Below the pieces are notes generated by a model. That model saw only the letters and a list, made by a program, of their open reading frames with translations. It searched no databases and had not been told where the DNA came from. A DNA stretch of 64,000 bases from Sporocytophaga sp. (GTDB lineage: Bacteria > Bacteroidota > Bacteroidia > Cytophagales > Cytophagaceae): the NCBI RefSeq assembly GCF_017745095.1, contig NZ_JAGHZZ010000019.1:23572-87571 (forward strand), read 5' to 3'. The position numbers were made by a program, and so were the translations under genes. This document shows positions 48,597 to 56,981 of the stretch, in pieces. Within the stretch, counting starts at the first letter, position 1. The number at the start of each line of letters is the position of its first letter.

Positions 48597-50003
48597 ATGC
48601 TTTTTGCAATCGTCGATATTGAAACAACGGGAGGGTACTCCGAAGGTAACAGGATTACTGAAATTGCTATAATAATCACAGATGGCTATAAAATAATAGA
48701 CAGATTTGAATCTCTTATCAATCCCGGTGTGCCGATTCCTCCTTTCATTACAGGACTTACGGGAATCGATAATTCCATGACCGATGCTGCTCCTTATTTT
48801 AATGAGGTGGCCGGGGAAATTCATGATTATCTGAAGGACTGTATTTTTGTAGCACATAACGTTAGTTTCGATTTCAATTTTGTGAAGTCAGAACTTGCCG
48901 AAGCAGGCATTGAGTTCAAACCCAAAAAACTTTGCACTGTAAGATTAAGCAGGAAAATATTTCCAGGATTCCCTTCTTATAGCCTAGGTAACTTATGCAG
49001 GTTCTTAAATGTGGAAATTGAAAACAGACATAGAGCGGGCGGGGATGCTGAAGCAACTTATGAGGTTTTTACAAAGTTAGTAGAAAATGATTCGGAAGGG
49101 TTTATTATTACTTCTTTAAAAGCGAATTCAAAGGAAACAACACTTCCTCCAAATCTTGATAAAGAGCAGTTCAATTCTTTACCCTCTCTTCCTGGTGTAT
49201 ATTATTTTCATGATGAAAATGGTAAGGCTATGTATGTGGGCAAAGCAATAGATATTAAAAAGCGTATTGCGGGGCACTTCAGTTCCAGGAATTCTGCAGA
49301 GGAAAAACTTAGATTTTTTAATAATATTCATAGTATCTCTTTTGAACTTGCGGGTAATGAGTTAGTGGCTTTCCTTATGGAATCACATGAAATAAAAAGG
49401 CTCTGGCCTCCTTACAATAAAATACAGAAATTCCCGGAAGCTCAGTTTGGTATTTTTTCCTACTATGATCAAAATGGTTACCAAAGGCTGAGTATAGGCA
49501 AGATACAAAAAACAGTTCCTTTGTTTTCTTTTAACTACATGACTGATGCCAGAGATTTTCTATATGCAGCAGTCAGGGATTTTGATCTTTGTCCAAGATT
49601 GTCAGGGCTTCAAACAACTAAAAAAGCTTGTGTGGATTACAGTCTGAAAGCCTGCAAGGGTGCTTGTGTAATGGAGGAATCTCCTGAAGACTATAACAAA
49701 AAGGTAGAGGATGCATTGGATGGAATGAAACAGGAAAAACCGACCTTTGCTATAATTGGTAAGGGGAGATCACGGTATGAAAATTCAGTAGTTCTTGTTG
49801 AAGATGGGAAATACCAGGGCTTTGGCTTTGCAGAAGACAATACGCTTAATCATATTGATGATTTTAGAAATGTTATTACAAAACAAAAAGAAAGTAAGGA
49901 TATTCAGAAAATCATCAATCAGTTTGTTGCAAAGCAGGAAAAAGGAAAGTTGAAAGGATATAAATTTATACCTCTTTCATCAGATAAAATTGTTGTTGAA
50001 TAA
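48597..50003 (+). CDS. DEDDh exonuclease fused to a GIY-YIG nuclease domain
   Basis: The product has 468 residues. The exonuclease domain (about 2-165) has all DnaQ motifs: VDIETTGG (Exo I), HNVSFDFNFVKSEL (Exo II) and HRAGGDAEATYEVF (Exo III, DEDDh His and Asp). The GIY-YIG domain (about 198-275) shows LPSLPGVYYFHDENGKAMYVGKA-type motifs with Lys/Arg and the catalytic Glu in FLMESHEIKRLWPPYN. The rest (about 300-460) is UvrC-linker-like and contains cysteines (RLSGLQTTKKACVDYSLKAC). This resembles the DnaQ-Cho fusion seen in several bacteria, likely acting in excision repair or proofreading. Confidence 0.92.
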   Translation: MLFAIVDIETTGGYSEGNRITEIAIIITDGYKIIDRFESLINPGVPIPPFITGLTGIDNSMTDAAPYFNEVAGEIHDYLKDCIFVAHNVSFDFNFVKSELAEAGIEFKPKKLCTVRLSRKIFPGFPSYSLGNLCRFLNVEIENRHRAGGDAEATYEVFTKLVENDSEGFIITSLKANSKETTLPPNLDKEQFNSLPSLPGVYYFHDENGKAMYVGKAIDIKKRIAGHFSSRNSAEEKLRFFNNIHSISFELAGNELVAFLMESHEIKRLWPPYNKIQKFPEAQFGIFSYYDQNGYQRLSIGKIQKTVPLFSFNYMTDARDFLYAAVRDFDLCPRLSGLQTTKKACVDYSLKACKGACVMEESPEDYNKKVEDALDGMKQEKPTFAIIGKGRSRYENSVVLVEDGKYQGFGFAEDNTLNHIDDFRNVITKQKESKDIQKIINQFVAKQEKGKLKGYKFIPLSSDKIVVE

Positions 50004-50035
50004 TAAGAGGGATATTTTCACACGTTCATTATATT

Positions 50036-50064
50036 AAAAGAGTCCCTAATAACGGGACTCTTTT
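50036..50064. terminator. Bidirectional terminator between the nuclease gene and trpA
   Basis: Arms aaaagagtccc (50036-50046) and gggactctttt (50054-50064) form a perfect 11-bp stem with a 7-nt loop and A/T tails on both sides. It serves convergent genes. Confidence 0.88.
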
Positions 50065-50076
50065 GATTACAGACAA

Positions 50077-50868
50077 TTATTCAGATTTTTTATATGTATC
50101 TATAAAATTCTTTATCTGGTCCTTTTCAATACCATTTGAGATAAGTCTTATAAACTCTGATCCAATAATAGCGCCTCGGGTATATTTACAAGCCATATCG
50201 AAGTTTTCTTTTGTCCGTATGTTAAAGCCTATCATTGTTGGTGTTTGTAATTTCTCATCTCTGATTTTTTCAAAGTATGAATTTCTGAACGCTGTTTTAT
50301 CATTACTTCCTGTGGTGCTATTCGATGATAATACATAAATAAAACCTGTAGTCACTTTATCAATAAACTTCAATCGTTCTTTTGAAGTCTGTGGACTAAT
50401 CATAAATATCGAAGAGAGATTATTCTCTTCATATATTTCAGCATAGTCTTCCAGAAGTTCTTCAGGAGGCATTTCCGGGAATAGAACGCCATCTATTTCA
50501 CACTCTTTACATGCTTTGCAGAATGCCTCCATTCCAAATCTAATGGCAGAATTATAAGATCCCATCAAAACTAATGGTATTCTGACCTGATCTTTTATTT
50601 TTAATAACTCTTTAAACAAAAGCTTAAGTGTCATTCCATTGTTCAATGCTCTATTATTACTTTCTTGTATGATTGGACCGTCCAGAAGTGAGTCTGAATA
50701 TGGAATACCGATCTCTATCATATCTACACCTGCTTCCTGTAACGTAAGTACTAGTCTCGAGGTATCATATAGCTCAGGATAGCCTGCAGTAAAATAAACA
50801 GATAGAATTTTATTTTTTATCTTAAGCGTTTTTGTTAGTTTATTATTTATTTTGATTGCTGTTTCCAT
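50077..50868 (-). CDS. trpA: Tryptophan synthase alpha chain
   Basis: The start at 50868 (METAIKINNKL) is preferred because family members start a similar distance before the LSVYFTAGYPE strand and it lies 4 bp after the trpB stop; ATGs at 50889 and further upstream would overlap trpB. The product has 263 residues. The catalytic Glu and Asp are in MIEIGIPYSDSLLDGP. The loop-6 region reads FIYVLSSNSTTG. TrpA cleaves indole-3-glycerol phosphate to indole, which is channelled to TrpB. It is transcribed with trpB under the upstream attenuator. Confidence 0.94.
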   Translation of the reverse strand: METAIKINNKLTKTLKIKNKILSVYFTAGYPELYDTSRLVLTLQEAGVDMIEIGIPYSDSLLDGPIIQESNNRALNNGMTLKLLFKELLKIKDQVRIPLVLMGSYNSAIRFGMEAFCKACKECEIDGVLFPEMPPEELLEDYAEIYEENNLSSIFMISPQTSKERLKFIDKVTTGFIYVLSSNSTTGSNDKTAFRNSYFEKIRDEKLQTPTMIGFNIRTKENFDMACKYTRGAIIGSEFIRLISNGIEKDQIKNFIDTYKKSE

Positions 50869-50872
50869 AGTT

Positions 50873-52048
50873 TCAATTGTAGTTTTCATAAGTACTAAGA
50901 TCTTTGTCTCCTCTTCCTGAAAGACAGATGACAATTACTTCATCTCTTTCAAACTTCTTTTTGTCAAGTATTGCCAGTGCATGAGCAGATTCCAATGCCG
51001 GGATTATTCCTTCTTTGGAAGCCAGTAATACTCCTGCTTTCATAGCTTCATCGTCTGTGACAGGAATATATTCTGCTCTTTTAATTTCATGTAACCTTGA
51101 ATGTAAAGGTCCTATACCCGGATAATCAAGTCCTGCAGAAATTGAATGAGCTTCGGCTATTTGTCCGTCATCGGATTGGATGAACAGGGTTTTACATCCG
51201 TGAATAACTCCAGGCTTTCCAAGATAAGTAGTAGCTGCAGACATACCGGATTCTACGCCATGTCCTGCTGCTTCAGCTCCGATGAGTTTTACTTCCGGTA
51301 AATCAAGAAAGTGGTAAAAACTTCCAGCTGCATTACTGCCACCGCCAACGCAAGCAATCACATAGTCTGGTATTGTCTTCCCAGCTACTTGATAAAGCTG
51401 ATTCAGAATTTCACTGCTGATCACAGACTGAAACTTTGTTACCATTGCAGGATAAGGATGTGGTCCGAATACAGAGCCAATAAGATAGTAAACATCTTCA
51501 GGATTATTAATCCAGTATCTTAAGGCTTCATTGGTTGCATCTTTAAGCGTTTTGCTACCTGATCTTGCTGGAATTACAGTAGCTCCAAGCATTTGCATTC
51601 TCTTTACATTGGGTTGTTGCCTTTCAATATCTTTTTCTCCCATAAAGACAGAGCAAGATATGCCAAGCAGAGCACAAACTGTTGCTGTCGCTACTCCATG
51701 TGAACCAGCACCTGTCTCTGCTATGATGTGTTTTTTGCCAAGTGTTTTGGCCAATAATGCCTGGCCAATAGTATTATTGATTTTATGAGAACCAGTATGG
51801 CAGAGATCTTCGCGTTTTAGGAGAATTTTGGTCTCATATATTTCCGATAATCTTTGCGCATAATATAAAGGTGTAGGTCTGCCTGTATAATGTTTAAGCA
51901 GCCAGAAGAATTCTTTTTTAAATGATGCACTGTCAATAATCTTCAGATAATTCTTCTGAAGTTCTTCTATGTTTGATATCAGTGTTTCGGGCACATAGGA
52001 GCCTCCGAAAGTGCCATAAAAGCCTTTCTCTGTTACTTCAAATGTCAT
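50873..52048 (-). CDS. trpB: Tryptophan synthase beta chain
   Basis: The product has 391 residues, the standard length. Lys89 in [19 protein letters not shown] binds PLP. The glycine-rich phosphate loop is [10 protein letters not shown] and the catalytic Glu lies in [14 protein letters not shown]. It condenses indole with serine to tryptophan. No other trp genes are adjacent; trpBA stands alone here, with its own attenuator 25 bp upstream of the start codon. The rest of the pathway must be elsewhere. Confidence 0.97.
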   Translation of the reverse strand: MTFEVTEKGFYGTFGGSYVPETLISNIEELQKNYLKIIDSASFKKEFFWLLKHYTGRPTPLYYAQRLSEIYETKILLKREDLCHTGSHKINNTIGQALLAKTLGKKHIIAETGAGSHGVATATVCALLGISCSVFMGEKDIERQQPNVKRMQMLGATVIPARSGSKTLKDATNEALRYWINNPEDVYYLIGSVFGPHPYPAMVTKFQSVISSEILNQLYQVAGKTIPDYVIACVGGGSNAAGSFYHFLDLPEVKLIGAEAAGHGVESGMSAATTYLGKPGVIHGCKTLFIQSDDGQIAEAHSISAGLDYPGIGPLHSRLHEIKRAEYIPVTDDEAMKAGVLLASKEGIIPALESAHALAILDKKKFERDEVIVICLSGRGDKDLSTYENYN

Positions 52049-52074
52049 AGGTTATTGAGTTAGGTATAAAACAA

Positions 52075-52104
52075 AAAAGGCTCACCGTGCACAGTGAGCC
52101 TTTT
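52075..52104 (-). terminator. Attenuator terminator upstream of trpB
   Basis: On the minus strand the arms 52104-52094 and 52085-52075 (aaaaggctcac/gtgagcctttt) form an 11-bp perfect stem around an 8-nt loop, followed by T-rich sequence. It lies between the leader peptide stop (52125) and the trpB start (52048). Its loop can pair with leader sequence 52149-52160. Confidence 0.88.
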
Positions 52105-52124
52105 ATATCATATAATATTATAAT

Positions 52125-52211
52125 CTAATATTCTTCAGACATAACTATACTGTCCACAATCTCTTTAGGAGTAATGTGCCAGCACCAATAGTTATGTTTT
52201 AAATTATTCAT
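52125..52211 (-). CDS. trp leader peptide (28 residues, Trp at positions 9 and 11)
   Basis: ATG at 52211 opens a 28-codon frame ending TAG at 52125. The central residues read YWCWHITPKEIV, with two Trp codons one codon apart. It lies about 25 bases after a predicted transcription start and just before the terminator. Bases 52188-52197 (codons 5-8, immediately before the Trp codons) are a perfect 10-bp complement of 52139-52148 (codons 22-25), a classical 1:2 hairpin. Bases 52149-52160 can pair 11 of 12 positions (two G-U) with 52084-52095 in the terminator loop region, a candidate antiterminator. Ribosome stalling at Trp codons would favour read-through. Confidence 0.85.
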   Translation of the reverse strand: MNNLKHNYWCWHITPKEIVDSIVMSEEY

Positions 52212-52242
52212 GAAGCAAGTATAGATAAAAAATGCGGACAAT

Positions 52243-52250
52243 CAAAGTTA
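52243..52250 (-). promoter_or_regulatory. Predicted -7 element of the trp leader transcript
   Basis: The minus strand reads TAACTTTG, an exact match to the Bacteroidota -7 consensus, about 32 bp before the leader peptide ATG. The -33 region has no exact TTTG. Confidence 0.6.
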
Positions 52251-52260
52251 AATACATATT

Positions 52261-52274
52261 AAAGTTTAAACTTT
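52261..52274. promoter_or_regulatory. 14-bp perfect palindrome between divergent promoters
   Basis: AAAGTTTAAACTTT is fully self-complementary. It lies between the trp leader promoter (-) and the beta-helix gene (+, start 52310), in the -33 region of the former. It could be a regulator site, although A/T-rich palindromes also arise by chance. Confidence 0.35.
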
Positions 52275-52309
52275 TAGATCCTGTTATAGTTTGGATATAA
52301 AAAAATACT

Positions 52310-55300
52310 ATGATGATGAGGATAAAATCCGGAATTAATCTATTGCTATTTTTGGCTTTTTTTATTTATGCCCAAAACTCATTTGCGACTAAAGTGTGGA
52401 TACCTTCATCCCTTACAGACGTCTTTGGAACTAGTTTACATTTTACAATAAGTGATGATGGAAAGGTTTCGGCAACGAAGAATTATAAAATAAGTCCTGG
52501 TGATACCATGGTATTGCAGCATGGTATGAGAAGCTACCTATTGTTTAGGGGAATTTTTGGTACCCCCGATAAATGGATTACGATTACTAATCAGGAAGGA
52601 GGAATTGTAGATATTAATTATCTGATAGTAAACCCGGTTTACTACAATTCAGCTTTTCGTCTTCAGGAATGTCAGTATGTGAAAGTATCTGGGCGAGGAT
52701 CACCAGGTATAAAGTATGGAATAAAAATTTCTCACTCCTGTTGGGATGCAGCTCCTATAAACGGACAAATTACAAAGGGAGGAGGTTGTCACGGAGTTGT
52801 TTTTGAATGGACAAACTCTTCTATACCTAAGGATAAGCTTACAAGTCATATCGAAATAGAAAATATCGAAGTGACGAATGCCGGAGCTTCTGCTATTTCC
52901 TGCAAAATAGATGGAGGTGGTAATGGACTTGATGGAAGAGATAATTCTTTTGTCATGGAAGATATATTTATTCATGATAACTATCTGCATGATATTGGTA
53001 TGGAAGGTATTTACATAGGACAATCAACTGAGTTGCCTATCTGGCATAGCACTATCAATGTAAAGTTATATAACAATCTGATCGTAAGGACTGGATTTGA
53101 ACCTATACAAGTCCGTAACGCACTTGAGGTTGAAGTGCACAATAATATTTGTTATCAATCAAGTCTCCTTGACGGAACCAGCTATGGTGTGGAAAATAAT
53201 GGATTTCAGATAGAAAGAGGTACAAGAGGAAATTTTTATAATAACATCATCATGGATGGTAAAAATGAAATGGTTCATGGACTTAACAGGGAAGGTTTTA
53301 AAACAGCTTTTCTTCCCGATCTTCCAGAAGGTAATCTTATAAATAAACTTGGTGCCGGTATAGAATTTTATAACAACTATCTTGATGGCGGAGCTGAAAC
53401 ATATACCTGGAATGATACAAGTGATGTGAATGATTTCAACAGTGTGTCTGCAGCATTTTATTGCGAATCTGATTATCTGGGGACTGAGAAACGTGTTACG
53501 AACTTTGATGGCAATTATGTAAGGAATATTTACAGAGGTGCCAATGACCCAGGAAAACCAAAGGCTGACCTTGAATATTTCTTTATTAAGCAGGACAATC
53601 CTGCCACTCCTGAGGATGATGAAGATCCTGTAATCTATAATATCTTTAATAACTACTTTTCCGGTGGTAATGGAATGGAAACCCATGGTACCGTTCCCAC
53701 CTTGCAATTGGGAGAGAATCAGGTAAATCTTAATCTGGAAGAAATCCAGTTTATAGATCCTGTTTATGGTAAAGATAATTTTTGTATAGTGCCAGGATCA
53801 TTTTATTATGATAAAGGGATTTCATCGTCAAGGCCGGATGCCAAAGGATTTGGCTTAACCTCTTGTATTGTTTCTCAGCTTAGTGTTAACAGTAATGTTG
53901 TAGATGTTGCATCAACTAAAACCTTTGACTTTACATTGAAGGTATTCAATAAATTTGCAACCTCTCTGATAGAAAGTAAGGCAATACTAATGTTCAGCCC
54001 TTGCGAAAAATGCACGCCTGTAAAAATTTCAGATGCATTTGATGTAACTGGAGGAGTGAAGGAGGTAGAAATAACAGGAAAAAGTTTTCCGCTTAATGCG
54101 TCCGATCTAAGCTACGGGGTGGGCAATATATATGCTGTTATATTCGATCCTCAGACGAATCATAAAAGCAATGAAATAAGTTTGGCTCAAGGTTCTTCAA
54201 CCTCTGGTAATGAAATACTTACTGCTGATAAAGTGTTTTATTCCAATGCACCTTCATCCGCAATTGGAGCTATTGTAGGAAATCCTGTAAGTGGTTCAAT
54301 CCAATGGGAGAAAAGCGTTGATAAAATTAACTGGACTCCTTTGCAAAATGGCAATCAAATAGCTTTTGTACCAGATGTTGATCTCTCTGCGACTACCTAC
54401 TTCAGACGATTGAGTAATGGAAGTCCAAGTAATGTATTTACGGTTAACATACAACCAGGAACTGTAACTCATTCTGTAATCGGAAATTCACAGTGGTTTT
54501 TAAATTCTGGTGACCCTGTTGCATTATCCGGAAGCCCTGATCAACTGAATGGAGTGGATCAGGCTGGTAATGTCTATCAATGGCAGGTAAGTATGGATAA
54601 TATTAACTACTATGATATTCCGGGAGCAAATGGGTTATCTTATGATCCGGGTATTGTTTATGTTACTACATATTACAGACGCAACCTTACAGGGTTTGAA
54701 CCTTCTCAGAATATAGCTAAAGTAGGAGTCAGTCATTTGACTTGGGCTAATGACACGGCCTTTACAACAACAAATTGTTTACCTTCAACTTACAATGTTC
54801 AATACAATACCTGGGGTAATTTCCCTGGTAATACAGTATTTAGACTTGAATTATCTGATAATACCGGTAGTTTTGATAACGCTCTTATAATCGGTACATC
54901 TGAATCCAGACCTAATGGAATGATTACTGGAGAGATTGCTTCCTCTTTGCCTGAAGGGAGTTATAAGTTGAGACTTGCTACTTCATCTGGTGTTGGGGCG
55001 ATTACAGACGGTAGAGATTTATGTTTTAATGTATTGTCAAATAATTCTCCAATGACTATTGATGGTTATAAGCTTTTCCCGAATCCATCCAGAGAAGAAG
55101 CACACCTCGTAATAGGACATTTAAAGGGACAGCAAGTGATGGTTTCTGTGGTAGACCTTTTTGGAAGGAAAGTAATTTCAAAAAAAATTATTGTAGGAGA
55201 TGAGGAGCTTATCGGAGGAAACCTTGTTGCAGGAACCTATTTTGTAACAGTAGATTCAGGGAAAGAGAAAAGGACTTTGAAATTTATTAAAGTACAATAA
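52310..55300 (+). CDS. Secreted right-handed beta-helix protein with type IX sorting domain
   Basis: The product has 996 residues. The signal peptide is about residues 1-26. The N-terminal ~520 residues are a parallel beta-helix of the pectate-lyase/right-handed-helix type (repeated short strands: IEIENIEVTNAGASAISCKI, IFIHDNYLHDIGMEGIYI, VKLYNNLIVRTGFEPIQVRN, EVHNNICYQS). Ig-like segments follow (about 640-900) and a type IX sorting domain closes the protein (DGYKLFPNPSREEAHLVIG to FIKVQ). Such proteins are usually polysaccharide lyases, hydrolases or adhesins. No catalytic residues can be assigned by eye, so enzyme activity is open. Confidence 0.88.
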   Translation: MMMRIKSGINLLLFLAFFIYAQNSFATKVWIPSSLTDVFGTSLHFTISDDGKVSATKNYKISPGDTMVLQHGMRSYLLFRGIFGTPDKWITITNQEGGIVDINYLIVNPVYYNSAFRLQECQYVKVSGRGSPGIKYGIKISHSCWDAAPINGQITKGGGCHGVVFEWTNSSIPKDKLTSHIEIENIEVTNAGASAISCKIDGGGNGLDGRDNSFVMEDIFIHDNYLHDIGMEGIYIGQSTELPIWHSTINVKLYNNLIVRTGFEPIQVRNALEVEVHNNICYQSSLLDGTSYGVENNGFQIERGTRGNFYNNIIMDGKNEMVHGLNREGFKTAFLPDLPEGNLINKLGAGIEFYNNYLDGGAETYTWNDTSDVNDFNSVSAAFYCESDYLGTEKRVTNFDGNYVRNIYRGANDPGKPKADLEYFFIKQDNPATPEDDEDPVIYNIFNNYFSGGNGMETHGTVPTLQLGENQVNLNLEEIQFIDPVYGKDNFCIVPGSFYYDKGISSSRPDAKGFGLTSCIVSQLSVNSNVVDVASTKTFDFTLKVFNKFATSLIESKAILMFSPCEKCTPVKISDAFDVTGGVKEVEITGKSFPLNASDLSYGVGNIYAVIFDPQTNHKSNEISLAQGSSTSGNEILTADKVFYSNAPSSAIGAIVGNPVSGSIQWEKSVDKINWTPLQNGNQIAFVPDVDLSATTYFRRLSNGSPSNVFTVNIQPGTVTHSVIGNSQWFLNSGDPVALSGSPDQLNGVDQAGNVYQWQVSMDNINYYDIPGANGLSYDPGIVYVTTYYRRNLTGFEPSQNIAKVGVSHLTWANDTAFTTTNCLPSTYNVQYNTWGNFPGNTVFRLELSDNTGSFDNALIIGTSESRPNGMITGEIASSLPEGSYKLRLATSSGVGAITDGRDLCFNVLSNNSPMTIDGYKLFPNPSREEAHLVIGHLKGQQVMVSVVDLFGRKVISKKIIVGDEELIGGNLVAGTYFVTVDSGKEKRTLKFIKVQ

Positions 55301-55309
55301 TTAAAAATA

Positions 55310-55342
55310 AGCTAAGCAGAACTGTCAAAGTTCTGCTTAGCT
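55310..55342. terminator. 13-bp hairpin between convergent genes
   Basis: Arms agctaagcagaac (55310-55322) and gttctgcttagct (55330-55342) are perfect complements with a 7-nt loop. On the minus strand the stem is followed by tatttttaat, so it is a good terminator for the sensor gene at 55350 and may serve both genes. Confidence 0.82.
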
Positions 55343-55349
55343 ATAAAAG

Positions 55350-56969
55350 TTATTCAAGACCATTCATTTTTTCTCTAAGGATATCATTTTCCTGATTTAG
55401 TACTTTTAGCTGCTGGCTCATTTCCATCTCTCTTCTCATCATATCTTCCTGAGTAGCCCCAAGTTCTTCCAGGTTTTGTCTCATTTGTTCTTCCTGCTCT
55501 CTTAATTGCTGCGATTTTACCTGTGTTTCATCAAGAAGTTTTTTCATTTTCTCTGCTGTCATTGAATTTGAAAGAGAAGCAGCAATGTTTTCAGATATTT
55601 TTAATAAGAAATCAATTTCGTATCCTGCAAATACCTTAAAGGAGGCAAGTTCTATGATTCCATATATTTCTTCATTATATTTTAATGGAAAAACAATTAC
55701 TGATCTTGGCATTGCCAATCCTATCCCGGATTTGATCTGCACATAATCTTCCGGTACTTCAGACATGAATATGTGTTCTTGCTCCACCCATGCTTGACCT
55801 GCCAATCCTTCTCCTTTTAAATAACGGGTTTTACCAAACTTTCTTCTATTCCATGCATAAGATGCTATCTCCTCAATATACTCTTCTTCATTTTCTACTT
55901 GACACACAAGGAACATTCCCTGGTTTACATCAAGATATTTTACCAGGGAAGAAAGGATGGTGTATGCAAATTCAGTTCTATCGTTATAATTATTTCTCAA
56001 AAGGTCATTAAACCTTGCATTACCCTCGTTCGCCCAATTTCTGATCTTGTCTTCCTCTGAAACTTTTTTAAGATTGTTCCTCATTTCAATTAATGAATTA
56101 CCAAGAACATCCTGGCTGCTTAAAGGGCTGAACTCTGCTTCAAAATTTCCTTTACCAATGTTTTCTGCAAACTCTGAAGTTTCTTTTAATCCCTCAATCA
56201 AGGTATTGATTCCTTTAGCCATTTTACCAACCTCATCGTTTTTGATGTTCTGAATAGGTTCCGGATGTAAGCCTTTGCTAAGATCTTCTGTAACCTCTCC
56301 AATCTTTTTAATCTGATTGAGAACGGTATTAGAAGTATAAACGGATATCACCACACATACTACAATGATTAAAATACCGGAAATGAATAAACCATTTTTA
56401 AGAGACCCGAAAAATTCGGTCATCATAAATTCATCTTTTTCTTTTTCGGTTTCTTTAATCTTTATTATTATGTCAGTTTGTTCTATGATTTTGCTGGCAA
56501 TCGGAATCACTGTTGCTTCAAAACGCTCACTTACTAAAGAATCGGATAAATTTGTTTTGTAGTTATTTATAATTGTAGTTTCAAGGGCAATAAGTTTGTC
56601 TGCATTATTCATAACATCCTTTAATAGCTCCTTCGATTCATCTTCTTCCCAAAATACTCTGTTGGCAAGTAAATCTTTTTTTAATTTATGTAAATCACTT
56701 ATATAATCTATATCAGAAGATTTATCAGCCTGTACAGGGGAATAGCCATAAACAAGACCGGAGGTGTTATGTATACTCTGAAGTACCTCAAATCTGAACT
56801 GATTAAGATTTTGCAAAGAAGGATCTTTCTCCTTTAAAATTTCCCAAAGGGCTCTTTGAGAATTGTTAATGGCGGAAAGGTTAAATACACCATTCAAACC
56901 AAAGATGATTATTAGAATGAGGAAACCTCCAATGATTTTCTCTCTTATCCCGAAGTTTTTTATTTCCAT
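55350..56969 (-). CDS. Membrane HAMP/GAF sensor protein without output domain
   Basis: The product has 539 residues. Membrane helix 1 is at about residues 11-31, followed by a periplasmic four-helix-bundle-like domain (about 32-185), membrane helix 2 (about 190-210), a HAMP domain (about 212-262), a second HAMP-like stretch (263-300), a GAF domain (about 325-460, VNQGMFLVCQVENEEEYIEE) and a long C-terminal coiled coil (about 465-539). There is no histidine kinase, GGDEF or methyl-accepting domain. It is probably a partner that passes a signal to a separate kinase or cytoskeletal protein. The sugar-transporter gene ends 12 bp upstream of its start. Confidence 0.85.
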   Translation of the reverse strand: MEIKNFGIREKIIGGFLILIIIFGLNGVFNLSAINNSQRALWEILKEKDPSLQNLNQFRFEVLQSIHNTSGLVYGYSPVQADKSSDIDYISDLHKLKKDLLANRVFWEEDESKELLKDVMNNADKLIALETTIINNYKTNLSDSLVSERFEATVIPIASKIIEQTDIIIKIKETEKEKDEFMMTEFFGSLKNGLFISGILIIVVCVVISVYTSNTVLNQIKKIGEVTEDLSKGLHPEPIQNIKNDEVGKMAKGINTLIEGLKETSEFAENIGKGNFEAEFSPLSSQDVLGNSLIEMRNNLKKVSEEDKIRNWANEGNARFNDLLRNNYNDRTEFAYTILSSLVKYLDVNQGMFLVCQVENEEEYIEEIASYAWNRRKFGKTRYLKGEGLAGQAWVEQEHIFMSEVPEDYVQIKSGIGLAMPRSVIVFPLKYNEEIYGIIELASFKVFAGYEIDFLLKISENIAASLSNSMTAEKMKKLLDETQVKSQQLREQEEQMRQNLEELGATQEDMMRREMEMSQQLKVLNQENDILREKMNGLE

Positions 56970-56981
56970 TGATATAAGGTT

